A stretch of 64,000 nt of DNA from a virus (IMGVR_UViG_3300032291_001597:62001-126000), one strand, 5' to 3'; shown: positions 1-6,497, numbered from the stretch's first letter. The notes: generated from the sequence alone by a model not told the origin. A program made the numbers and translations.

Positions 1-9
1 CTAGGTTTT

Positions 10-36
10 CGCTTGGAAAAAGAGAGACCCCTTTAC
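10..36 (-). repeat. Interspersed border element, copy 1
   Basis: On the - strand this reads AAAGGGGT, six variable bases, then TTTTCC and AAGCG, matching the pattern of nine other copies in the first 14 kb. It lies about 105 bp upstream of the promoter of the first gene. No open frame covers it. Confidence 0.65.
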
Positions 37-142
37 GCTTGACCGGGCTTCGAGTCTCGCCGCTGAGATTTTTATTTCGTAATCTCAAATCCTTTGACTC
101 ATCAACTCAGCGACACGCCAAAAAACTTTTTTGAAAATGTGC

Positions 143-172
143 TTGACAAATGTCGCAGGTGTCCCCTATCCT
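143..172 (+). promoter_or_regulatory. Promoter of the 223-669 gene
   Basis: A perfect TTGACA (143-148) and TATCCT (167-172) are separated by 18 bp. The spacer holds ATGTCGCAGGTGT (150-162), which also occurs unchanged in the spacer of the promoter at 2836, so it may be an operator. Confidence 0.6.
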
Positions 173-222
173 GACAGAGTGAAGTTAGATTGGCTTCACG
201 AAAAAAGCAAAAGGAGTTTCAA

Positions 223-669
223 ATGACCAACCCAGCAAGCGAGCGACAGGTCGCATACATCAACACGCTAATCGCAGAGCGTGGCTACCCAGAGCCTATT
301 GACCTAAAAACCTTGACATCAAGAACTGCCAGCGAACTCATCTCCAAGTTGATGGCTATGCCAAAACTTGGGCGTGGGATTGACAAGGCTTTGTCTCAGG
401 GTATGTATCACCTAGCAGGCGACATCTATCGCTTGAAGGAGAGTCGTGAGACAGGTCGTCTTTACGCCAAGCGTCTCACCATTGACCACAAGTTCGAGTA
501 TGCTCCGGGGATTGCCTATCGCCTAACCAGCGAGAACAAAATGACCTTAGAGCAGGCAAAGGCTTATGGGGTCGAGACAGGGTTCTGCTGTGTCTGTGGG
601 GCGTTCCTAACTGACGAGCGTTCTGTTCGTGATGGCATTGGCCCGGTCTGCGCCAAAAAGTATTTTTAG
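223..669 (+). CDS. DUF6011-like zinc-binding protein
   Basis: 148 aa. The start is the ATG at 223 behind AAGGAG (211-216); an in-frame TTG at 190 has no ribosome site. Residues near the N-terminus (ASERQVAYINTLIAERG) resemble a short helical domain often found before zinc-binding tails in phage and actinobacterial proteins. The C-terminus has CCVCG, then a spaced GPVCAKKY, which fits the DUF6011 zinc-finger pattern. The molecular role is unknown; a nucleic-acid-binding accessory function is an inference. It is the first gene of the window, transcribed alone from its own promoter and separated from the next gene by 130 bp. Confidence 0.75.
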   Translation: MTNPASERQVAYINTLIAERGYPEPIDLKTLTSRTASELISKLMAMPKLGRGIDKALSQGMYHLAGDIYRLKESRETGRLYAKRLTIDHKFEYAPGIAYRLTSENKMTLEQAKAYGVETGFCCVCGAFLTDERSVRDGIGPVCAKKYF

Positions 670-707
670 GCGTTATAAATCTGTTATAAAAAAGTTTATA
701 AATGAAC

Positions 708-737
708 TTGACAAGACAGACAATAGCGACAATACTT
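708..737 (+). promoter_or_regulatory. Promoter of the 802-1101 gene
   Basis: A perfect TTGACA at 708-713 is followed after 17-18 bp by AATACTT (731-737), a weak -10 box. The region is A/T rich and no gene lies in it. Confidence 0.45.
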
Positions 738-801
738 AGACCATAACTGAATAACAACTGAATACAAAAAACTCAATCATCAAAAATCCAAGAAGGACAT
801 A

Positions 802-1101
802 ATGAAAGAAATCAAGAAAGTTGAACTCGGTTTCAACGCAGACGCACGACAGGCACTCGCAGAGTTGCTTGAAGCCAAGGCAGTTATCGCTCAGGCTACC
901 GCCAAGAAGGAAGCCGCCCAGAAGGTTCTGTTTGACCTAATCGGCGACAACAACCAAGCAACCTTCGGTGGCGTTCTATCGTTCAAGGTAATTGACGGCA
1001 AGAACCGCCACGCTGACCTGACAATTCTCGAAGAGAAGTATCCCGAGATTTTCGCCGAAGTAATCCGCACAACTGAATACAAGCAAATCCGAACCGCCTA
1101 A
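802..1101 (+). CDS. Conserved-type hypothetical protein
   Basis: 99 aa, ATG at 802 behind AAGAAGGA. Residues 12-45 are alanine- and lysine-rich and look helical, probably a short coiled coil; the rest (GGVLSFKVIDGKN, then EEKYPEIFAEVIRTTEYKQIRTA) looks like a compact alpha/beta tail. I do not recognise the family. The gene stands alone between its own promoter and a strong terminator at 1128-1151, so it is probably a monocistronic, well-expressed early gene. Confidence 0.7.
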   Translation: MKEIKKVELGFNADARQALAELLEAKAVIAQATAKKEAAQKVLFDLIGDNNQATFGGVLSFKVIDGKNRHADLTILEEKYPEIFAEVIRTTEYKQIRTA

Positions 1102-1127
1102 TCCCCCAACGGCGTTCGGTCGGCAAG

Positions 1128-1151
1128 CCCCCAGAGCAATCTGGGGGTTTT
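1128..1151 (+). terminator. Rho-independent terminator
   Basis: CCCCCAG (1128-1134), a six-base loop and CTGGGGG (1141-1147) form a perfect 7-bp stem followed by TTTT. It ends the 802-1101 transcript. Confidence 0.8.
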
Positions 1152-1158
1152 GTCTTTA

Positions 1159-1601
1159 ACGGCTTGCCCTTGACGGCTCGCCCCTATGACCGCCAACGGA
1201 TAAGACCAACGGCTCGCCCTTGACGGCTCGCCTGATACGGATTGACGGCTCGCCCTATGCCAACGGCTAGCCCTTGACGGATAGCACGCCAGCGGGTCGC
1301 TGACGGCTCGCCCTTGACGGCTCGCCCTTGACGGACAGACGGACACAGACGGCTCGCCCTATGACCGCTGACGGCTTGCCCGTAGGAAGTCCAACGGCTT
1401 GCCCTAAGAGACCCTGACGGGTCGCTAACGGCTTGCCTATGACGGCTTGCCCTAAACGCCCAACGGGTGAGCGTGTAGAGCCTGACGGGTCGTGTTTTGA
1501 CGGGTGGGTAGTGGGAGTCGGGAGAGCCTGACGGATAGGTAAAAGGGGGGTGAAGCGATTGACGGGTGGGAAGGGGAAGTCGCCGGGGATTGACGGGTGG
1601 G
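1159..1601 (+). repeat. Array of about 24 ACGGCTYGCC-type repeats
   Basis: The 10-11 bp motif [AG]ACGG[CG]T[CT]GCC recurs about 24 times in the same orientation at irregular spacing of roughly 13-30 bp. The best matches (GACGGCTCGCC, AACGGCTTGCC) are in 1159-1450; further right they decay to GACGGGTGGG. The direct orientation, number and position just after a terminator resemble iterons or a multi-site protein array. On the - strand the repeats leave a 230-codon frame open, which I regard as an artefact of the repeat. Confidence 0.8.
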
Positions 1602-1602
1602 T

Positions 1603-1626
1603 AAAGGGGTAGTGGATTTTCCAGAC
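1603..1626 (+). repeat. Interspersed border element, copy 2
   Basis: AAAGGGGT, AGTGG, ATTTTCC and AGACT follow in order; the 3' AGCG part is degenerate. It sits at the end of the ACGG repeat array. Confidence 0.55.
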
Positions 1627-1772
1627 TAGACGCAGAGGCTGAGTCATGTGAAGGCACTCGAAGAAGGGGGTCGAAGGTGGGGGGACTCATGAAGGGGGGT
1701 TGGGAGTCATGGGGGGGAAGTGGGAAGAAGGGGGGAAGTTCAGGGGGGAAGGGGAAGCCGGGGGAGTTTTGG

Positions 1773-1800
1773 AAAAGGGGTAAGGGATTTTCCAAGCGAG
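1773..1800 (+). repeat. Interspersed border element, copy 3
   Basis: A full copy: AAAAGGGGT, AAGGG, ATTTTCC, AAGCGAG. It closes the G-rich tract and is followed directly by the 32-bp direct repeat. Confidence 0.75.
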
Positions 1801-1811
1801 TTTTTAGGTCT

Positions 1812-1880
1812 AAAAAACACAAGATACACAAAAAGTCAAGTTGAGTCGAAAAAACATAAGATACACAAAAAGTCAAGTTG
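1812..1880 (+). repeat. 32-bp direct repeat pair
   Basis: The units at 1812-1843 and 1849-1880 are identical except for one C/T change. Each contains AAGATACACAAAAAGTCAAG and ends in TTG. They lie 5 bp apart in the purine-rich non-coding region. A partial third match (AAAAGTCAAGTTTG) follows near 2080. Confidence 0.8.
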
Positions 1881-1976
1881 TGGTGAGTCGAAGTTCAGCA
1901 AGAAGCACGCAAGATGAGCAAGATAAGCAATAAAACAGGAGAAGTTCGAGAAAGTTGGGTCGAGAACAGCCTGGAG

Positions 1977-2005
1977 AAAAAGGGGTATAGGTTTTTCCAA
2001 GCGAG
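1977..2005 (+). repeat. Interspersed border element, copy 4
   Basis: A full copy: AAAAAGGGGT, ATAGG, TTTTTCC, AAGCGAG. Confidence 0.75.
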
Positions 2006-2222
2006 CCGCTGGTCTTGGGATTTCGCAAACCAAGTTGCGTCGAGCAAAGTTATTTCACAAAAACACACGAAGTGAAGCAAAAGTCAAGTTTGGGTGGACA
2101 AAAACTTGAAAGAAGTTCAGGAAGTTCAACAAAAAATAAGAAAACAAGAAGAAATTAAGAAAAATAAGAAGAAAGAAGCGAAGCGAAGGAGAAGTTCAGC
2201 AAATTACCCTGGAAGGTATTTT

Positions 2223-2250
2223 CGCGTGGAAAACCAATGACCCTTTTTTT
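2223..2250 (-). repeat. Interspersed border element, copy 5
   Basis: On the - strand it reads AAAAGGGT, CATTGG, TTTTCC, ACGCG. One G of the GGGG run is missing. It lies about 60 bp upstream of the promoter at 2312. Confidence 0.6.
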
Positions 2251-2311
2251 TTTAGTTTCTATCCCTGGCAGGAAACTTTTTGGGACTCAGCGAAAAAGAT
2301 GGCAAATGCGA

Positions 2312-2341
2312 TTGACTTATGTCTGGGGTGGGGGCTATACT
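2312..2341 (+). promoter_or_regulatory. Promoter of the 2386-2604 gene
   Basis: TTGACT (2312-2317) and TATACT (2336-2341) are 18 bp apart, with a G-rich spacer. This placement shows that the upstream in-frame ATG at 2299 cannot be the start. Confidence 0.6.
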
Positions 2342-2385
2342 TTTCGTATCTTGTAAATCTAGTTGGGGGAGATGGGGTGATAAAA

Positions 2386-2604
2386 ATGGCAACTAACAAT
2401 GTTTGGGAAATCGTGGACAACGATTTCGTTGATGTGGCTTGTGCGAAGTGCGCTCACGACTTTCTCGTCGAGCGTGGCGTCAAGGACCACGCAGTAGGCG
2501 AGAACTACTACAACGCAGACGCTGGTCTCTTTGCTCAGGAAGATGTGTTTGGCGAACACGCTGGTCAAGAACACAGATGTAATTGTGGCGTCGATTTGGT
2601 CTAA
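2386..2604 (+). CDS. Small zinc-ribbon-like protein
   Basis: 72 aa. ATG at 2386 follows a GGGGGAG/GGGGTGA ribosome site and lies downstream of the promoter at 2312-2341, which decides it over the ATG at 2299. Cysteines come in two pairs, CAKC near residue 19 and CNC at the end (HRCNCGVDLV), with several histidines between them, so a zinc-binding fold is likely. Many acidic residues follow the first pair. The function is unknown. It is a single-gene unit ending in a terminator at 2621-2654. Confidence 0.6.
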   Translation: MATNNVWEIVDNDFVDVACAKCAHDFLVERGVKDHAVGENYYNADAGLFAQEDVFGEHAGQEHRCNCGVDLV

Positions 2605-2620
2605 TCGCTAATCGCAAGGA

Positions 2621-2654
2621 ACGCTCCACCAGAAATGGCGGGGCGTTTTTTTTT
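2621..2654 (+). terminator. Rho-independent terminator
   Basis: ACGCTCCACC (2621-2630) pairs with TGGCGGGGCGT around a short AGAAA loop, with one wobble and one bulge, and is followed by nine Ts. Confidence 0.75.
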
Positions 2655-2691
2655 GTATTTTGAATCAAATCCCGCCGTGCGCCAGAGTCAG

Positions 2692-2720
2692 AAAAAGGGG
2701 TCGTTGGTTTTCCGAGCGCG
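2692..2720 (+). repeat. Interspersed border element, copy 6
   Basis: A full copy: AAAAAGGGGT, CGTTGG, TTTTCC, GAGCG. It lies between the terminator at 2621 and the promoter at 2836. Confidence 0.75.
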
Positions 2721-2835
2721 TCGTCATGGCTGCGCTGCGCTCGCGTCATGGTTCGGCGCTCGCTGATGGGTGGAGTTGGGCTTCGCGCTCGCGGGGTTGC
2801 GCCGAAAAAATAATTTGAGAAACGCAAGAAATAAC

Positions 2836-2864
2836 TTGCGCGATGTCGCAGGTGTATGTATAAT
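2836..2864 (+). promoter_or_regulatory. Promoter of the 2915-3849 operon
   Basis: TTGCGC (2836-2841) and a perfect TATAAT (2859-2864) are 17 bp apart. The spacer contains ATGTCGCAGGTGT (2843-2855), identical to that in the promoter at 143. Confidence 0.65.
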
Positions 2865-2914
2865 AAAAATGTGCTGATAGCACGAAAAGACAAAAAGAAA
2901 GCAGGACACAAAAA

Positions 2915-3121
2915 ATGGCAAAGCAAGTTTATTTCGTAGTCGCAGTTGAGTTCGACGAAGACAACAAGCCAGAGTTCATTATTGACGAAGGTCGCGCAGA
3001 TGCCGTATTCGGCGACGAATCAGTCTGGGACAACGACAACAGCGAGTGGCAGTCAATCGCCGACAACCAAGACATCTTCGACCAAGCAACTAAGGTTCTC
3101 AACGAAAAGTTCGGAGCGTAA
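2915..3121 (+). CDS. Small acidic hypothetical protein
   Basis: 68 aa, ATG at 2915 behind AAAGCAGGA. It begins with a hydrophobic strand (QVYFVVAVEF) and continues very acidic (DEDNKPEF, ESVWDNDNSEW). I do not recognise the family; a small soluble alpha/beta protein is likely. First of four genes in one operon; its TAA overlaps the ATG of the next gene. Confidence 0.65.
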   Translation: MAKQVYFVVAVEFDEDNKPEFIIDEGRADAVFGDESVWDNDNSEWQSIADNQDIFDQATKVLNEKFGA

Positions 3122-3342
3122 TGATGGCAGTAAAAGTTGGAGAGCAATACTTTATCGAAAACCTTGCCGACCATTTTGGACACAAGGTCGAGATTGCGCG
3201 ATACACAGATTGGAGTTCGGGAGAAGTTAGCGACTACCGCCTACATTGTGCCGAGCCAGATTGTGAATCGCCTGTTGGTATCGCCGTAGAAGTTGTAAGC
3301 CTTCCAGAAGAAGTTGCTTACATCGCAACAAAGCAAATCTAA
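3121..3342 (+). CDS. Small hypothetical protein
   Basis: 73 aa. The ATG at 3121 overlaps the stop of the previous gene, and a second ATG follows at 3124, so either could be used. It begins VKVGEQYFIENLADHFGHKVEIARY and has one cysteine pair (CAEPDCES) near the middle. The family is not recognised. Translational coupling to the gene before it is likely. Confidence 0.6.
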   Translation: MMAVKVGEQYFIENLADHFGHKVEIARYTDWSSGEVSDYRLHCAEPDCESPVGIAVEVVSLPEEVAYIATKQI

Positions 3343-3361
3343 GTAGAAAAGGAAAAGCAAA

Positions 3362-3616
3362 ATGACTGAACAAAAAGTAGTGGGCGGAGTTCCACAAGAC
3401 CAAATGACTGCGGGAGACATCGTAGATTTCTGGGGCGCGATTGTTGGAAGTAATTCCGATGGAGACCTAATCGCTTGGCAACAGGGGTCGAACGAGTTGA
3501 ACATTTTCGGTGCGGACTACAAGAGCGGTCTCTACCGATACGAGAGCAGTATCGAAGAAGATTTCACAGCGCGGGATTTAGATTTCGTGATGGAATACTG
3601 CGATTTCAATTTCTAG
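3362..3616 (+). CDS. Small hypothetical protein
   Basis: 84 aa, ATG at 3362 behind AAAAGGAAAAGC. Acidic, with TAGDIVDFWGAIVGSNSDGDLIAWQQGSNELNI suggesting a small beta-barrel-like domain built around a GD turn. No family is recognised. Third gene of the 2915-3849 operon. Confidence 0.6.
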   Translation: MTEQKVVGGVPQDQMTAGDIVDFWGAIVGSNSDGDLIAWQQGSNELNIFGADYKSGLYRYESSIEEDFTARDLDFVMEYCDFNF

Positions 3617-3627
3617 GAGAAGACAGA

Positions 3628-3849
3628 ATGAAAAATAGAGAGTTCGGATACGCCGACATCGACAAGGGCACAATTCTTGTGTATCAGGATTTAGGTGGCA
3701 CAGAGCGCCGAGTCTTGGTATCAGAAGCCTTCGAGAATGTGAAGAACGAACGCGCGGGTTTCGTGGGCGAGTGGCTGAATGGCGAGTTTCAAGATGGTAG
3801 CAAAGAAGTTTGGGGCTACTGCGAGCAGATAATCAAGGTCGAGCACTAA
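3628..3849 (+). CDS. Small hypothetical protein
   Basis: 73 aa. ATG at 3628 follows AGGAGAAG (3616-3623); the frame is open further upstream but only inside the previous gene. The sequence DIDKGTILVYQDLGGTERRVLVSEAFENV looks like a short beta-rich domain. No family is recognised. It is the last gene of the operon, ended by the terminator at 3863-3898. Confidence 0.6.
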   Translation: MKNREFGYADIDKGTILVYQDLGGTERRVLVSEAFENVKNERAGFVGEWLNGEFQDGSKEVWGYCEQIIKVEH

Positions 3850-3862
3850 ATAAAAAGAAGCG

Positions 3863-3898
3863 CGGGGCTGAGCGAGAGTTCAGTCCCGTTTTTCTTTT
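3863..3898 (+). terminator. Rho-independent terminator
   Basis: CGGGGCTGA (3863-3871) and TCAGTCCCG (3880-3888) form a 9-bp stem with one G-T wobble and an eight-base loop, followed by a T-rich run. Confidence 0.8.
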
Positions 3899-4025
3899 AA
3901 CACGCAAATAATTAGATAATAAAACTCAAATTTCGAGACAAAAAGTATTTTTTAGCAATTTTTATTCACGCGCCGTGATTTTTTAGTGTTCCGCGTCATC
4001 GCAGGTGGTGCGGGGCTGCCGATTT

Positions 4026-4050
4026 GAAGGGGTAGTTGGTTTTCCGAGCG
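4026..4050 (+). repeat. Interspersed border element, copy 7
   Basis: GAAGGGGT, AGTTGG, TTTTCC, GAGCG. It ends 15 bp upstream of the -35 box of the next promoter. Confidence 0.7.
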
Positions 4051-4065
4051 CCGTCGCCGCCGAAC

Positions 4066-4096
4066 TTGACTTTTTTTACCACTGGTGAGATAAAAT
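4066..4096 (+). promoter_or_regulatory. Promoter of the NlpC/P60 gene
   Basis: TTGACT (4066-4071) is followed by GATAAAAT (4089-4096), which gives a 17-19 bp spacer depending on the -10 register. Confidence 0.5.
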
Positions 4097-4190
4097 AGTC
4101 GAACAACTGAATACCGATTTGGGAGAACCAAGACAAAACACGACCAAGAAAAGATAAGAGCCGAAAGGTTCTGGAAAGGTAGGTCGCCTT

Positions 4191-4844
4191 ATGAAATGGT
4201 TGCTAGCAATAGGACTCGTTTTAGTATCTATGATGGTGGGAAGTTTCCCGTATGGAGAAAATTCGAGCGCAAGCGACAGGGCAACACTAATCGCCGAAAA
4301 GCAGATTGATGTTGTTCCACAGCAAAAATCAGAAACAAGAGTTCTTGACTTTCTTCTTTCAGACCCGAGCAGGGAACCTGGAATTATGGAAGTTCTATAT
4401 CAAGCACAGCAAGACAAACTACTTGCGAAGTTGGAGATAGAAAAAGAACTACAACTAAATAGCGTCAAAATCCAAGCAGTGGTTGGGGAACTGAAAAGTC
4501 GTATCGGAAAAACTTGGTATGTATTTTCAGGTTCAACACCGCGGGGTTGGGATTGTTCAGGTATGGTCCGCTGGGCTTACGAACAATTAGGAGTGTCAGT
4601 AGAGCACTCCGCTACCAAGCAAGGCAATTCGGGAACAAAGGTGAGAACCCCGAAGATTGGCGACATAGTGGTATTCGGCTATAAAGGGTCGAAGTCTTAC
4701 TATCACTCGTCTATCTACATTGGCGATGACAAGGTTATTCACGCGGGATTCAAAAAAGGAACTACCACTTCCATAATCGCGCTTGATGACCCTTCATTCA
4801 AAAACAGCACCATTACATTCGTTCGGCTTATTGAATCGAATTAA
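4191..4844 (+). CDS. Secreted NlpC/P60-family cell-wall hydrolase
   Basis: 217 aa. Residues 1-20 form a signal-type hydrophobic segment with one N-terminal lysine, predicting export or anchoring. A helical, charged linker follows (about 30-100). The C-terminal half carries the NlpC/P60 pattern: WDCSG with nucleophile Cys122, YYHSSIYIG with His172, and VIHAG with His184 as the third polar residue. Family members cleave peptide bonds in peptidoglycan stem peptides. Known roles of such phage proteins are lysis, remodelling or superinfection block; a signal peptide on a single-gene early-type operon makes a wall-modifying role during infection plausible. It lies far from the tail genes, so it is probably not a virion lysin. 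Confidence 0.85.
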   Translation: MKWLLAIGLVLVSMMVGSFPYGENSSASDRATLIAEKQIDVVPQQKSETRVLDFLLSDPSREPGIMEVLYQAQQDKLLAKLEIEKELQLNSVKIQAVVGELKSRIGKTWYVFSGSTPRGWDCSGMVRWAYEQLGVSVEHSATKQGNSGTKVRTPKIGDIVVFGYKGSKSYYHSSIYIGDDKVIHAGFKKGTTTSIIALDDPSFKNSTITFVRLIESN

Positions 4845-4861
4845 AAGAATAAGCAAGAGAG

Positions 4862-4896
4862 AACCCTTCGCGCTCGCGGGGGGTTTTCTTTTTTCT
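4862..4896 (+). terminator. Rho-independent terminator
   Basis: AACCC pairs with GGGTT and an inner CGCG pairs with CGCG, followed by a T-rich run. The stem includes one copy of CGCGCTCGCG (4869-4878). Confidence 0.7.
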
Positions 4897-4905
4897 CAAA
4901 TGGGC

Positions 4906-4933
4906 TTGACAGCGAGCGCCGATGTTGTATTAT
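4906..4933 (+). promoter_or_regulatory. Promoter of the 4971-5219 gene
   Basis: A perfect TTGACA (4906-4911) and TATTAT (4928-4933) are 16 bp apart. Confidence 0.65.
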
Positions 4934-4970
4934 TTACTTGTCACCCGAAATAAAAAAGGAGAACAGGGAG

Positions 4971-5219
4971 ATGAGCAAACTAAATTACTCGCCAAACAAA
5001 GCAGATGCCGTGCTGATTGCTAGCGCATTAGAGCACTACGCAAAGGTAGCGCGTGAGAAGAGCACCGAGAGTTATTCAGGAGTAGACAAACTAATCTACG
5101 ACTCAATGGCAATCAATGCCGAGACCATTCACGCCGAGATTCAGAAGGAACTCGACGAGATTGAGCGTCAGGCTTACGAAGACTACAAGGCACTAGTTGG
5201 TTCATCGCCAGAAGCCTAA
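4971..5219 (+). CDS. Small helical hypothetical protein
   Basis: 82 aa. ATG at 4971 lies behind AGGAGAACAGGGAG; an in-frame TTG at 4938 falls at the expected transcription start and is unlikely. The protein looks all-helical and charged (ADAVLIASALEHYAKVAREK, then a long EIQKELDEIERQAYEDYKAL helix). No family is recognised. It is monocistronic, with its own promoter and terminator. Confidence 0.65.
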   Translation: MSKLNYSPNKADAVLIASALEHYAKVAREKSTESYSGVDKLIYDSMAINAETIHAEIQKELDEIERQAYEDYKALVGSSPEA

Positions 5220-5234
5220 GCAATAGTCAGGAAG

Positions 5235-5265
5235 ACCCCCGTAGAGATGCGGGGGTTTTCTTTTT
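5235..5265 (+). terminator. Rho-independent terminator
   Basis: ACCCCCG (5235-5241) and CGGGGGT (5250-5256) form a perfect 7-bp stem with an eight-base loop, then a T-rich tail. Confidence 0.85.
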
Positions 5266-5284
5266 CGACACGATAAAAAAGGAC

Positions 5285-5313
5285 TTGACTTTACGATTCA
5301 GTTTCCATAGACT
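5285..5313 (+). promoter_or_regulatory. Promoter of the 5366-6417 operon, with possible operator
   Basis: TTGACT (5285-5290) and TAGACT (5308-5313) are 17 bp apart. AGTTTCCA (5300-5307) is repeated inverted as TGGAAACT (5340-5347), and a 12-bp near-perfect direct repeat with core AGACTTGTGG (5307-5318, 5331-5342) lies between, so a repressor could bind around the -10 box. Confidence 0.5.
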
Positions 5314-5365
5314 TGTGGCTATCAGGTCAGAAAGACTTGTGGAAACTAACTAAGGAGAAGTAGTT

Positions 5366-5629
5366 ATGGAAACTACCGAAATCAAACAGCGCATCATCGA
5401 GATTAGCGAACGACTAGTCGAAATAAACAGAGAGCAGTCTGCTTCTGGATTCGAACTTGCTCGCGCACAAGGCACAGATGCCGACCTAGGTATTCACATA
5501 GACCCACTCACCAAATGGGCTAGGCGTATGCGCGAACTCAATACCGAGTCTCAGGAACTTGTGGCAGAGCGTCGCCGACTAAGAGACATCAAGCGCGAAC
5601 AGCGTGTATGCGATTGCGCGTGCCACTAA
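5366..5629 (+). CDS. Small coiled-coil protein with Cys-rich tail
   Basis: 87 aa, ATG at 5366 behind AAGGAGAAG. Residues 1-30 and 50-78 are heptad-like and highly charged (KQRIIEISERLVEINRE; ELNTESQELVAERRRLRDIKREQR). It ends in CDCACH, a possible metal-binding tail. No family is recognised. Its TAA overlaps the ATG of the following gene, so the two are probably translated together, and both carry metal-binding cysteines. Confidence 0.65.
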   Translation: METTEIKQRIIEISERLVEINREQSASGFELARAQGTDADLGIHIDPLTKWARRMRELNTESQELVAERRRLRDIKREQRVCDCACH

Positions 5630-6417
5630 TGAAACTCACAACCCCGATTGAGATTGACACCGCGCTCGCGGAACTCTACGACAAGAAGTATGAATTGCGA
5701 TTGTCAGTTGAGCGTGCCGAGCAGGAAGTGATTTTTGTCGAGAAGTATTACCCAAGCAACCAAGTTCGCAAGGAGCAAGCCGAGACTCGTGTAATCGCAG
5801 TCAAGAATAAACTTGCTGAACTGAGTACCAAGATTGCCGAAGTCGAGAAACTCTACACAGGTTGGACTCGCGCGTTTCTAGTTAGCAACGCTAATGGACA
5901 CATTCACTCAACTATGTCTTGCGCCACTTGTTTCGATACCACTCGATTCATTTGGCTACCGAACTTGTCTGGTGAAGACAGATTGAAGATTGCCGAGTTA
6001 GCAGGTGAAGGTGCTTGTACTATTTGCTACCCAGATGCGCCGAGCGAATACTTTTTGCGTAAGTGTCAGTTGGAAGACCCAAAGAAGGTTCAAGCACGCG
6101 AAGAGCGCGAAGCAAAGAAGAAGGAGCGCGACGCAAAGAAGTTGCTAACTGGAATTACTAACCCAGATGGGACAGACCTAGTAATACGCGAGCGCCGATA
6201 CAACAACACCATCAAGACAGAGCGCACAGCACAGATTTGGGCAGTAGACAACCTTTACTGGATTGGTCAGTATGCCGACAAGGACTGGCTGGTTGAGCAG
6301 GTCGAAGAGCGTAAGCAGAACCACGAAATCGTCTTGGCGGCGCTCGCGCACAAGCGCGGAACATCGGTTGAAGAGCAACGCGAGTTGATTGCTAAGAAAT
6401 TGAAGGCAAAGTTCTAA
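5629..6417 (+). CDS. Coiled-coil protein with treble-clef-like zinc site
   Basis: 262 aa. The ATG at 5629 overlaps the upstream stop (TAATG), which decides the start; the frame is open from 5608 only inside the neighbour. Residues about 15-75 form a charged coiled coil. Then come NGHIHSTMSCATCF and GACTICYPDAP, two CxxC pairs about 40 residues apart preceded by HxH, which fits a zinc-binding knuckle. The C-terminal half is basic and helical (AREEREAKKKERDAKK) with RERRYNNTIKTERTAQIWAV beyond it. It looks like a nucleic-acid-binding protein, but I do not recognise the family. End of a two-gene operon. Confidence 0.65.
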   Translation: MKLTTPIEIDTALAELYDKKYELRLSVERAEQEVIFVEKYYPSNQVRKEQAETRVIAVKNKLAELSTKIAEVEKLYTGWTRAFLVSNANGHIHSTMSCATCFDTTRFIWLPNLSGEDRLKIAELAGEGACTICYPDAPSEYFLRKCQLEDPKKVQAREEREAKKKERDAKKLLTGITNPDGTDLVIRERRYNNTIKTERTAQIWAVDNLYWIGQYADKDWLVEQVEERKQNHEIVLAALAHKRGTSVEEQRELIAKKLKAKF

Positions 6418-6436
6418 AAACAAAGAAAAAGTTGAT

Positions 6437-6497
6437 GCGGGAAGCCATGTATTCGCTCGGAAAACCGAAACCCCCTTTCTACTACATGGCCTCCCGC
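6437..6497. other. Large hairpin carrying a border element in its loop
   Basis: GCGGGAAGCCATGTA (6437-6451) pairs with TACATGGCCTCCCGC (6483-6497) as a 15-bp stem with one mismatch. The 31-base loop is border element copy 8. No T run follows, so it is not a standard terminator. Confidence 0.7.
6454..6480 (-). repeat. Interspersed border element, copy 8
   Basis: On the - strand it reads AAAGGGGGT, TTCGG, TTTTCC, GAGCG. This copy sits in the loop of the 6437-6497 hairpin. Confidence 0.7.

Larger units (their letters stand above)
1102..2385. other. 1.28-kb non-coding repeat and purine-rich region
   Basis: No credible gene lies here. In order the stretch holds a terminator (1128-1151), an array of a short ACGG-type repeat (1159-1601), a G-rich tract (about 1500-1800), a 32-bp direct repeat (1812-1880), four copies of the interspersed border element, and an A/G-rich tract (2100-2200) with many copies of GAAGTTCA. 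A promoter for the next gene sits at 2312-2341. From about 1500 to 2200 the + strand is strongly purine biased. Iteron-like repeats next to easily opened DNA would fit a replication origin, but that is an inference. Confidence 0.7.
2605..2914. other. Intergenic region with terminator, border element and promoter
   Basis: No gene. In order it holds a terminator (2621-2654), border element copy 6 (2692-2720), a G/C-rich stretch with CGCGCTCGCG (2784-2793), and the promoter of the next operon (2836-2864). Confidence 0.7.
3850..4190. other. Intergenic region with terminator, border element and promoter
   Basis: No gene. It contains a terminator (3863-3898), a partial match to the promoter-spacer motif (CATCGCAGGTGGT, 3998-4009), border element copy 7 (4026-4050), a promoter (4066-4096) and a leader of about 90 nt before the NlpC/P60 gene. 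Confidence 0.65.

Noticed and set aside
1159-1601. CRISPR-like array
   Set aside because: The units are 10-11 bp, degenerate and irregularly spaced, with no uniform spacers and no cas genes nearby.
1184-1876. 230-codon open frame on the - strand across the repeat array
   Set aside because: The translation is only the repeat read as ASRQGRAV-type units followed by a proline-rich tract; there is no ribosome site, and frame openness follows from the repeated bases.
2299-2385. Upstream start for the zinc-ribbon gene
   Set aside because: A good promoter (2312-2341) lies inside this extension and a ribosome site precedes the ATG at 2386.
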